This document shows, piece after piece, positions 1 through 9,255 of a DNA stretch of 64,000 bases. Source of the stretch: Chitinophagales bacterium (GTDB lineage: Bacteria > Bacteroidota > Bacteroidia > Chitinophagales > CAIOSU01); contig BPHB01000001.1 in NCBI GenBank assembly GCA_026003335.1, positions 186,001 to 250,000 of the forward strand, in the 5' to 3' direction. The first letter of the stretch is position 1. Every line of letters starts with the position of its first letter. Below the pieces are notes generated by a model, which made no database searches, had not been told where the DNA came from, and was given only the letters and a program-made list of their open reading frames with translations. The translations under genes and the position numbers were made by a program.

Positions 1-1
1 T

Positions 2-256
2 AGACCATTTGTTGACCGGGTGGTATGGGAGCGTATCCGGCAGGGCGCTGCTGGGGATATCACCCGCGAAGATAAAACGGCTTTGCTGGAAGTGCTCAAT
101 ACAGACGTGTGGTGGGGAAAGGAGAGAAGCCTCCTGGCAACTGCCCTGGGCACGGTAAGCGCCCATCTTGCCGCTTGCTTTGAAGGAACCCGGCAAAGCC
201 TGAAATATCCCGAAATGAAGGTGATGAAGGAAAACGGACAGGTACTGCGGAGATAA
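2..256 (+). CDS. cas1: Cas1, C-terminal part (type II)
   Basis: This is the 3' end of the spacer-integration nuclease Cas1, which forms the adaptation complex with Cas2. The open frame runs in from the window edge and begins R-P-F-V-D-R, the motif found near the end of type II Cas1 proteins (family knowledge). About 84 codons are visible and the catalytic Glu/His/Asp residues lie upstream of the window. A GTG at position 20 could be misread as a start but it is internal. cas2 follows 29 bp downstream and then the array, the usual cas9-cas1-cas2-array order of type II-C loci, so cas9 should lie just to the left. The subtype is inferred from order and repeat style, because Cas9 is not in view. 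Confidence 0.85.
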   Translation, partial: RPFVDRVVWERIRQGAAGDITREDKTALLEVLNTDVWWGKERSLLATALGTVSAHLAACFEGTRQSLKYPEMKVMKENGQVLRR

Positions 257-285
257 ATATACGCACATGTAAGGAAGGTAAACAC

Positions 286-633
286 ATGGTAAAAAATCAT
301 TTCTCGCGCCTTAGTGCCTATCGCGTTATGTGGCTCTTTGTGATTTTTGATTTACCCACTGAAACCAAAGCCGACCGCAAAGCCTATGCGGAATTCCGGA
401 AAAAACTTCAGCGTCAGGGTTTTACCATGATGCAGTATTCCGTTTATATTCGCCATTGTGCCGGCAGCGAAGCTGCGGAAACATACATCAAAAAAGTAAA
501 AAGCTTTATTCCGGCTAAAGGGCATGTAAGCATTGTACAGATTACAGACAGGCAATTTGGCAATATCGTGAATTTCTGGGGGAGCCAACCAGCACCCCTC
601 CCCAAGGCACCTAAGCAACTGGAATTTTTTTAG
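286..633 (+). CDS. cas2: Cas2 (type II)
   Basis: CRISPR-associated protein Cas2, the scaffold subunit of the Cas1-Cas2 integrase. It has 115 residues, normal for type II Cas2. The N-terminal strand WLFVIFDLPTET carries the conserved Asp. A Y-S-V-Y strand, an H-V-S-I-V-Q-I-T-D-R strand and a short C-terminal tail follow, matching the ferredoxin-like fold of the family. The start at 286 is the first ATG; a second in-frame ATG at residue 15 (WLFV region) would still leave the core intact. It is co-directional with cas1 and ends 112 bp before the first repeat. Confidence 0.95.
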   Translation: MVKNHFSRLSAYRVMWLFVIFDLPTETKADRKAYAEFRKKLQRQGFTMMQYSVYIRHCAGSEAAETYIKKVKSFIPAKGHVSIVQITDRQFGNIVNFWGSQPAPLPKAPKQLEFF

Positions 634-639
634 TTAGGC

Positions 640-741
640 AATTAAAAATACAGAAAATGCCCCCCAACGTACCTGCCGGGGAGCATTTTCTTTTTACCGA
701 TATCCCTTTTAACCGATTGAAAATCAAAAGCTAGTTAGTGC
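640..741 (-). ncRNA. Candidate tracrRNA
   Basis: Read on the minus strand, about 741 to 712 resembles the + strand repeat. It shares C-TTT, then a T-rich stretch, then TTCAA and C in the same order, with a few mismatches and bulges, so it could pair with the first half of a crRNA repeat transcribed from the minus strand. A strong hairpin follows (GAAAATGC at 683-690 with GCATTTTC at 653-660, extended by C/G pairs) and then a T-rich tract, like a tracrRNA terminator. The pairing close to the spacer side is poor. Type II-C tracrRNAs often lie beside the array or cas9 (established). I infer the identity; it could be only a terminator with chance similarity to the repeat. Confidence 0.42.
653..695. 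terminator. Bidirectional intrinsic terminator after cas2
   Basis: GAAAATGC (653-660) and GCATTTTC (683-690) form a perfect 8-bp stem, extended by CCCC/GGGG pairing, with a T-run on both outer sides (690-695 on +, 642-650 read on -). It can end the cas operon on the + strand and the candidate tracrRNA or array transcript on the - strand. Confidence 0.7.
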
Positions 742-745
742 CTAG

Positions 746-3700
746 AATATCGGTTATCCATCTTTGTCTTCAAACCACAACACGTCCTCACCGCCGGCGC
801 TATGCAAATATCGGTTATCCATCTTTGTCTTCAAACCACAACTTGCATGCATCGAGACCTTGTCTGTAATATCGGTTATCCATCTTTGTCTTCAAACCAC
901 AACGACGCAAGCATGACTGTTAATATTAGTAGAATATCGGTTATCCATCTTTGTCTTCAAACCACAACTATTGCCCTGAACAATTGGATTCAAACAAAAA
1001 TATCGGTTATCCATCTTTGTCTTCAAACCACAACTATCCGTGTGGTACATGTCCCACTGCTTTGAATATCGGTTATCCATCTTTGTCTTCAAACCACAAC
1101 TCTGGAACACCGCAAGCCTTATCTTATCAGAATATCGGTTATCCATCTTTGTCTTCAAACCACAACAAAGCGAAGATAGCGATTACCTAAAGCAGAATAT
1201 CGGTTATCCATCTTTGTCTTCAAACCACAACTCGGGAGTAAAATAATAATCAATCTTTTGCAATATCGGTTATCCATCTTTGTCTTCAAACCACAACCCT
1301 GTTAGTAAACGCATCAATCGCAGGTTGAAATATCGGTTATCCATCTTTGTCTTCAAACCACAACCTATCCAATAGGATTAACGCTTACACCAACAATATC
1401 GGTTATCCATCTTTGTCTTCAAACCACAACGATAATTGGGAAGAGATGAAAGAATTTTTTAATATCGGTTATCCATCTTTGTCTTCAAACCACAACCGTT
1501 ATAAATCTTTTTTGCTAACGTGAGCGAATATCGGTTATCCATCTTTGTCTTCAAACCACAACTGCAGAAAAAGTTCTACGCGATACCGGCTGAATATCGG
1601 TTATCCATCTTTGTCTTCAAACCACAACTAAGGGGATATGCCGCCGCTCTCCTGCCAGAATATCGGTTATCCATCTTTGTCTTCAAACCACAACACCCGG
1701 CGTGAAGCCCTGACCGCACAGGAAAATATCGGTTATCCATCTTTGTCTTCAAACCACAACAGGATGCTGGCATTGGTGGAACTGTTGTGGAATATCGGTT
1801 ATCCATCTTTGTCTTCAAACCACAACACCGTGTGTGCACCGGCGCTGACACGATTGAATATCGGTTATCCATCTTTGTCTTCAAACCACAACTGTGATAA
1901 GATTTTCGAGTTCAGAGATGGTAATATCGGTTATCCATCTTTGTCTTCAAACCACAACCGCCCGATGCTATCGCTACGCCAATACTCAAATATCGGTTAT
2001 CCATCTTTGTCTTCAAACCACAACCATCACAGAAATTAACTAATTCCGCAATGTAATATCGGTTATCCATCTTTGTCTTCAAACCACAACTTGTAACTGT
2101 TGTTGTTCTTCCTTATTTTTAATATCGGTTATCCATCTTTGTCTTCAAACCACAACACCGTATCGATCTGAGGTTGGGCAATGTTAAATATCGGTTATCC
2201 ATCTTTGTCTTCAAACCACAACAGTCGGCTTTGAGCCGACTTTTTATAACAGAATATCGGTTATCCATCTTTGTCTTCAAACCACAACTCATGAGCGGTA
2301 TAAAAACCACAATGACAAGAATATCGGTTATCCATCTTTGTCTTCAAACCACAACATAGATATAGTAGGAAGTGGTGGATACTTTAATATCGGTTATCCA
2401 TCTTTGTCTTCAAACCACAACTGCCATAATATCCAGGTTACCGTGGCTGCCAATATCGGTTATCCATCTTTGTCTTCAAACCACAACTTTTTATTTAAAA
2501 AATAATCTAAAGACAAAATATCGGTTATCCATCTTTGTCTTCAAACCACAACCCGTGCCCATCAGCGTGGACGCGCCGCCAAAATATCGGTTATCCATCT
2601 TTGTCTTCAAACCACAACTGAATTGGTGCGCATCACCGCGCCCAGTTTAATATCGGTTATCCATCTTTGTCTTCAAACCACAACAAAGTAAAATGGGTGG
2701 GGCCGTACGAAGATAATATCGGTTATCCATCTTTGTCTTCAAACCACAACATTTGGCTATTTCAAATAAAGAAAAAAATTAATATCGGTTATCCATCTTT
2801 GTCTTCAAACCACAACTCTGCAAGGATACCTGCTCCTTGCCATAGAATATCGGTTATCCATCTTTGTCTTCAAACCACAACTTTAAGAAGAAGAAGAATA
2901 ACGAAAAACTAAATATCGGTTATCCATCTTTGTCTTCAAACCACAACTTATCAGCTATCAAGGTTTGTAAAAGACCAATATCGGTTATCCATCTTTGTCT
3001 TCAAACCACAACGACAACAATGGTGTACACAAAATCAGGTATAATATCGGTTATCCATCTTTGTCTTCAAACCACAACTAGCGCCAGCAATGTGGTGGCG
3101 GATGAAAAATATCGGTTATCCATCTTTGTCTTCAAACCACAACCATTAGATTGGGATTAGAGCGTGGTGCTTGAAATATCGGTTATCCATCTTTGTCTTC
3201 AAACCACAACCAAAGTCAGCGATAGTAGATATACGCAGGCAATATCGGTTATCCATCTTTGTCTTCAAACCACAACTTATACCTATTATTATATCCAAAA
3301 TAATGTAATATCGGTTATCCATCTTTGTCTTCAAACCACAACATACGCTTGCCAAGCTTGCGGTCAATGCTAATATCGGTTATCCATCTTTGTCTTCAAA
3401 CCACAACGTAGCATTGGATATTAAGACTCACGAGAAAATATCGGTTATCCATCTTTGTCTTCAAACCACAACCGTGCAATAGGATACGTTATCACCAGCG
3501 GCAATATCGGTTATCCATCTTTGTCTTCAAACCACAACCTGGCATAGTATGGTACATCTTGCCGTTATAATATCGGTTATCCATCTTTGTCTTCAAACCA
3601 CAACCAAATATTACGCACATCTTTCCACTTCAAGAATATCGGTTATCCATCTTTGTCTTCAAACCACAACACATCTTGGGTGATGACGTGGTCCGTGCAG

Positions 3701-6700
3701 AATATCGGTTATCCATCTTTGTCTTCAAACCACAACTGAAAACATGGTTGTGAATGGGTCATTCAAATATCGGTTATCCATCTTTGTCTTCAAACCACAA
3801 CAACTTATCTGGGCAATATTCTGCTACAAAAAATATCGGTTATCCATCTTTGTCTTCAAACCACAACTGAAATTAGGAATGTCAAAGAAGAGGAGTCAAT
3901 ATCGGTTATCCATCTTTGTCTTCAAACCACAACCGTGCAATAGGATACGTTATCACCAGCGGCAATATCGGTTATCCATCTTTGTCTTCAAACCACAACT
4001 ACTCACCACCCTTGTGGATGGTGATGGCAATATCGGTTATCCATCTTTGTCTTCAAACCACAACTACTCACCACCCTTGTGGATGGTGATGGCAATATCG
4101 GTTATCCATCTTTGTCTTCAAACCACAACGAACTTAGTATATATAAGTCATTTTGTGAAAATATCGGTTATCCATCTTTGTCTTCAAACCACAACCCGTA
4201 AAGCCCTGCACCCACAAGCCCGCTGAATATCGGTTATCCATCTTTGTCTTCAAACCACAACAAATCATGAGATGATGATCATCATGATCCCAATATCGGT
4301 TATCCATCTTTGTCTTCAAACCACAACCTCTTTATTCCATAATTTGATTTTTTACCAATATCGGTTATCCATCTTTGTCTTCAAACCACAACTCAGACTT
4401 GGTGAATCCCCTGATACGTAGCAATATCGGTTATCCATCTTTGTCTTCAAACCACAACCCAAACCTGTTGCGCATGAAACCAGGGAAGAATATCGGTTAT
4501 CCATCTTTGTCTTCAAACCACAACGACGTCATCAATCTTGTGACTGAACATTATAATATCGGTTATCCATCTTTGTCTTCAAACCACAACCTTATGGCGC
4601 CCTAAGCTGCCATCGGTGCGAATATCGGTTATCCATCTTTGTCTTCAAACCACAACCGAACTCGCAAGGGCGAATAGTGTAAATATAATATCGGTTATCC
4701 ATCTTTGTCTTCAAACCACAACCCATAATATATGGCTCTGATACAAACATTGAATATCGGTTATCCATCTTTGTCTTCAAACCACAACAGGGGTATGCAG
4801 CATGGTCGATGCTCTCCCAATATCGGTTATCCATCTTTGTCTTCAAACCACAACACCATGCCTCTGGAAATCAAACGCTACCCAATATCGGTTATCCATC
4901 TTTGTCTTCAAACCACAACTACGCCAGATTGGGATACGCAACAGCAATATCGGTTATCCATCTTTGTCTTCAAACCACAACTGGGCTTACAGAGGTGCAG
5001 GTAGCGCGCAAATATCGGTTATCCATCTTTGTCTTCAAACCACAACCAGCCTGACCATGTTGACATTTCGTGCGGGAATATCGGTTATCCATCTTTGTCT
5101 TCAAACCACAACTATGTCGAGATCCTCTACCCACAGAGATCTAATATCGGTTATCCATCTTTGTCTTCAAACCACAACTAAAACGACCTTGCGGGTAAAA
5201 AGGAGGTCAATATCGGTTATCCATCTTTGTCTTCAAACCACAACTTCGTCCAACGCCCGCCCATACGTGATAATATCGGTTATCCATCTTTGTCTTCAAA
5301 CCACAACATGATGATATATTGTTTATTGCAACCAGGAATATCGGTTATCCATCTTTGTCTTCAAACCACAACCGCTCAATACAAGCACTTAGGACTTATT
5401 GAATATCGGTTATCCATCTTTGTCTTCAAACCACAACAACTTGTCGGGCAATATTTTGCTACGTAAAATATCGGTTATCCATCTTTGTCTTCAAACCACA
5501 ACATTTTGATATATTTTTTACTCTGCCCAAAAATATCGGTTATCCATCTTTGTCTTCAAACCACAACCCGGAATTGGGTTTAAGTTACAAAAGAAGAATA
5601 TCGGTTATCCATCTTTGTCTTCAAACCACAACTTTTATCCTGTTGTGCCTTGCTGAGAGGAATATCGGTTATCCATCTTTGTCTTCAAACCACAACAAAT
5701 TCTTGCGCTGTCTCAATCATGCTAATATCGGTTATCCATCTTTGTCTTCAAACCACAACTGATGAACATAGCTGTTGTCATAGACGAATATCGGTTATCC
5801 ATCTTTGTCTTCAAACCACAACTAGTCCTGTTAATGTGTGTGCCCACGGAATATCGGTTATCCATCTTTGTCTTCAAACCACAACAAGCATAAGTATCCC
5901 CTAATATAGCAATTGAATATCGGTTATCCATCTTTGTCTTCAAACCACAACTAGGGGTATGCAGCATGTCGATGCTCTCCCAATATCGGTTATCCATCTT
6001 TGTCTTCAAACCACAACTAGAAACTGAAGCATGTGTTATTCAAAAGAAATATCGGTTATCCATCTTTGTCTTCAAACCACAACTGCGTGCTACCGTCCTC
6101 CCATACCCCGTTTAATATCGGTTATCCATCTTTGTCTTCAAACCACAACTCAAATGACTCCAGCTTCTTTAATGCCTTAAATATCGGTTATCCATCTTTG
6201 TCTTCAAACCACAACCCATGGCAAGATTTTCAACAGTACGGCTTCAATATCGGTTATCCATCTTTGTCTTCAAACCACAACCACAGGAAGTTATGCAGCA
6301 AGGCAGCTGCAATATCGGTTATCCATCTTTGTCTTCAAACCACAACATCGACTGCCGAATACAATTGTCTCCACGCAATATCGGTTATCCATCTTTGTCT
6401 TCAAACCACAACCAGCCTGCTTGAGGGCCCCCGGAGTGGCCAAAATATCGGTTATCCATCTTTGTCTTCAAACCACAACTGAAGTCGTTGTTTTAAACGA
6501 ATATCTGAATATCGGTTATCCATCTTTGTCTTCAAACCACAACGAATTATCCACCTCTGTATCATGCCCTCGAAAATATCGGTTATCCATCTTTGTCTTC
6601 AAACCACAACTGCGTGCCTCTGGCCTCAAGTTCATGGAAGAATATCGGTTATCCATCTTTGTCTTCAAACCACAACATCCTGCCTATTGCTTGGCGCCTA

Positions 6701-6941
6701 TGCACCAATATCGGTTATCCATCTTTGTCTTCAAACCACAACAATAGCATTATATATTACACCGGTAATCCTAATATCGGTTATCCATCTTTGTCTTCAA
6801 ACCACAACTGTGATGTACCTTATAATGTAATTCTAGAATATCGGTTATCCATCTTTGTCTTCAAACCACAACGTGCTCTAACGACATGCGTCATTGCCAC
6901 GCCATAATATCGGTTATCCATCTTTGAAATCAAACCACAAC
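746..6941 (-). CRISPR. Type II CRISPR array, 95 repeats
   Basis: Counted by hand: 94 copies of one 36-bp repeat (+ strand begins AATATCGGTTATCC and ends TCAAACCACAAC), plus a 95th copy at 6906 with three changes. Spacers are mostly 29-30 nt (28-31), giving a period near 66 bp. The first two spacers, 782-806 and 843-867, are only 25 nt. The minus-strand repeat begins GTTGTGG, which matches the GTT-type 5' end of type II crRNA repeats, so I infer transcription on the minus strand toward cas2, as known for type II-C. Some spacers are exact duplicates (3473-3502 and 3934-3963; 4000-4028 and 4065-4093). The degenerate 6906 copy and the terminal copy at 8165 place the decayed end on the right. Open frames across the array are repeat artefacts. 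Confidence 0.99.
6906..6941 (-). repeat. Degenerate CRISPR repeat
   Basis: Matches the array repeat except that GTCTTC in the middle reads GAAATC (three substitutions at repeat positions 22-24). It is the last repeat of the regular array and directly abuts phage-derived DNA at 6942. Confidence 0.95.
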
Positions 6942-7257
6942 CAGCATACGGTACACCCCTGCTGCCCACCCTCACAGCGTGCTCATTCTTGGCTATGATG
7001 CCGATGCTCCTGCGCAGCCGGCCCGCTTTAATTAGCAGGCTGCTGCTCAGGCGCTCGCGGCTGCGTCTGGCCACCGGCCACTTCGGCTCCTTGCGTTGCG
7101 GCCACCGGGTGAGCCGCGTATCAATGACCCCCCCCCGCGTGAAGCTGTACTTATAATAACCCACCGCCTCCATGCCCACCAGTCCCAGCAGGCGCTTCTG
7201 CAACGCCCCGAAGCCAAGCGCTACCTTATTCAGTTGGGACAAACCTCTTATTGTCAT
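6942..7257 (-). pseudogene. Mu gpG-like virion morphogenesis protein, truncated
   Basis: About 105 codons remain of a phage virion morphogenesis (tail completion, Mu gpG-like) protein. The sequence G-R-L-R-R-S-I-G-I and the final G-S-R-G-V-P-Y-A match the typical ending of the family, where Y-A is normally followed by an H-Q-F-G motif. Here the frame leaves phage sequence exactly at the repeat border after Y-A-G and continues as nonsense through repeats. It lies 88 bp downstream of the MuF gene, the normal F-G order of Mu-like head genes. It cannot make a complete protein. Confidence 0.65.
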
Positions 7258-7345
7258 TTTTTGCGTATATTTGTGATGCCAGTTGGTTCAGCAATGCTGT
7301 CCTCCTGGCTCCGAAGGCAGCTTTCATTAAGCTGTCTTCCGTTTT

Positions 7346-8164
7346 TTATATCCTGATCAATCTCTTGCGTCCTCCGCTAATCAGCGCTATCAGATTCACA
7401 TTTATAAATCCACTGTTCTTTTTGAATCCACCGATAGCGCCTTCCAGATCGCGCGCACCCGGCAGATTTTTAGTTTCCGGCAGCAGCAGCTTTGCTTTCT
7501 GATGGTTAGCAGTTGTGAGCGCCCGCTGAATCGAGCTTCTGTTTCCGGTGGTCATTTTGTATTCTGTTTGCACATCATTCACCAGAAAGTCGTATGTTTT
7601 CACATTGTTCAACTTTGGCCGCAGTATCACCCTGAATCCATAGCCCGATAGTCGCTCCGCAGCGTGCATGGCAAAATATCCTCCTGTGCTTTCATTGAAC
7701 TGTCTATAAATAAATTCCGATGGTAGCGAATCGAAAGCCCTTCTGCTTTCCCTGATCTGCTCAGGCGTATATTTCAGCGCCTGGTTGTGCTCCATGAAAT
7801 CAGCGATTTCCTTTTTCCCCTGTTCCTGGAGAGCGAAATAAGGGTGCGTCTCTCGGAATATCACTCCGGTTTTTGCCACATTATTTTGAAAGTTCTTCGG
7901 CAGTTGGGGCTTGGGCAATCGGCTGTCCGGAGTGATCTGCTGCGCATCAGATTTCCTGTGCATCGGTATCACATCACAGCGGCAATTCCAATCATTTGGC
8001 GGGTAATAGGTATTCCAGAAAGGATCGTTCACCGGCCTTGTGATACCTTGGAGTATTCGATGAGAATCTCTAACCCTCTCATCGCCTGCTGTTTCATATC
8101 TAAGTAGCAGCCCTTCTTTGTTTTGCTCATATTCAAGCCATCGTGCTGCCATTTGCGCTGATGC
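7346..8164 (-). pseudogene. MuF-type phage head protein with CdiA-like toxin tail, 5' truncated
   Basis: The first part carries the MuF/SPP1 gp7 signature: a T-A-G-D-E-R-V-R-D-S-H segment, L-x-G-I-T-R-P-V-N-D-P-F-W, then P-P-N-D-W-N-C-R-C-D-V. The last ~100 residues (a segment beginning V-I-L-R-P-K-L-N-N-V-K-T, then E-Y-K-M-T-T-G-N) resemble CdiA C-terminal nuclease domains. MuF proteins with C-terminal toxins are known from temperate phages. The frame is open right up to the repeat at 8165, so the N-terminal portion is missing. The stop codon is at 7346. The toxin assignment is by motif memory only. Confidence 0.65.
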
Positions 8165-8200
8165 AATATCGGTTATCCATCTTTGTCTTCAAACCACATC
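8165..8200 (-). repeat. Terminal CRISPR repeat
   Basis: Identical to the array repeat apart from one change near its outer end (CACATC in place of CACAAC). It is separated from the rest of the array by the 1,223-bp phage block and directly abuts the broken SBBP gene on its right. Confidence 0.95.
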
Positions 8201-9240
8201 CATTCAACTGTATATACATTGCCAGCATTGTCTGCAGCACACGATATAAAAATCCTCAAGAGGGCTTCCATAATAGGTTCCACACAAGCTCGTGCCATTA
8301 GGGTTGAGCTTTATAAAATACCCATCGACAATTAAAGGTGATGCGATAGAGGTTTGGTGAGCTCCTGTGCTTGCTATATTGGGTGATGCAGAAGATTTGG
8401 TATTACCTACTGCAAAAACATTCCCTGAAGGATCTGCCCAGCAAGAATTAGCATATTCCCAATCGGTATTATCAGGAATATTTCTGCCTACATAAGTTCC
8501 CCAGATTCTTACCAAAGGGTCTATTCGAGGTGATTTACTTTTATCATACTATAGAATGTGAAAAGAAACTACATTATCTTGCACTACCCACTCAGCCGGT
8601 ATTTGTTTGCCATTTTGATATACCTTTAATGCGCCTTCGATGATGTTACCGAAGGAGGTTATAAGCATTAATTCATTTTGTTGGGTTATTTCCAATGCTA
8701 CAGCTTGAATCCATATTTTTATTTGTTGGTAATCATCTTACGGCTCCAAAATGAAATCATATTCCAGGTTTCATTCATGATTATAGAAATGCAAATCAAT
8801 TACTTTGTAGATATTTTGATAACAAACACTTTCGTAACTCTTGACGAACAAGGCGGGTTTTATGCCATGGGGCACGTTATAATAATTGGTGTAACCCGGT
8901 AATTCTTTTTCACGAATAATTTTTGTTTCGGCAGAAATGTTCAACCAATTTACATCTACACGATAAATGCCCATGGAATCGGGAATCAACTCACGTTCTT
9001 CAGGCAGCAGATGTAATTTTCTGTGTTCCTCTTTTTTCCAGCTTTCCACCCGAAAAAGCTGGTAATGCATCCCATCTTTTTTCAAATGATAATACAGTCC
9101 ATTTGCCGATCCGCTGAACAACACATCAGGACGGGTTGATAATGCTGGTCGCGGATTTGGCCTTGGTTTTCGGTAAATGAAGCATCCGCGTTGGTAATAA
9201 ATAATATTGCTGTGAGCGTGGAAAGAGTTAAGCGAGTAAG
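8201..9240 (-). pseudogene. SBBP (beta-propeller) surface protein, decayed
   Basis: Fragments in three frames together make the N-terminal half of an SBBP-repeat protein: E-N-Q-G-Q-I-R near 9180, then D-V-L-F-S-G-S-A-N-G-L-Y-Y-H-L, V-Y-Q-N-G-K-Q-I, I-D-P-L-V-R-I-W-G-T-Y-V-G, and A-D-P-S-G-N-V-F-A-V-G-N-T. The breaks I see are a frameshift near 9138, another near 8774, an in-frame TAA near 8725, an in-frame TAG at 8549-8551 and a frameshift near 8250. The 3' end is lost where the terminal CRISPR repeat begins. Intact members are secreted cell-surface proteins with repeated propeller blades. The decay suggests that the array edge is an old recombination border. Confidence 0.75.
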
Positions 9241-9255
9241 TGAAATTTATATTAT

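Larger units (their letters stand above)
6942..8164. other. 1,223-bp phage DNA block flanked by CRISPR repeats
   Basis: This stretch sits exactly between the degenerate repeat (ends 6941) and another repeat (starts 8165). It holds two adjacent Mu-like phage head genes in minus orientation, and each is cut off precisely at a repeat border. It therefore has the layout of a single spacer about 40 times the normal length. Possible origins are a real oversize insertion or recombination of phage DNA into the array. It could also be an assembly path that left the array through one phage-matching spacer (6942-6971) and re-entered through another (8135-8164). Confidence 0.85.

Noticed and set aside
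802-6907. Many open frames on both strands across 0.8-6.9 kb with repeated S-L-S-S-N-H-N, V-F-K-P-Q or K-T-K-M-D-N-R-Y motifs
   Set aside because: They are translations of the 36-bp CRISPR repeat, which has no stops in several frames; not genes.
6942-8164. Phage-borne solitary repeats (anti-CRISPR RNA) as the source of the two flanking repeats
   Set aside because: Possible but less simple: the repeats belong to a long contiguous array on one side, and both phage genes are cut at the repeat borders rather than carrying a repeat in an intergenic gap.
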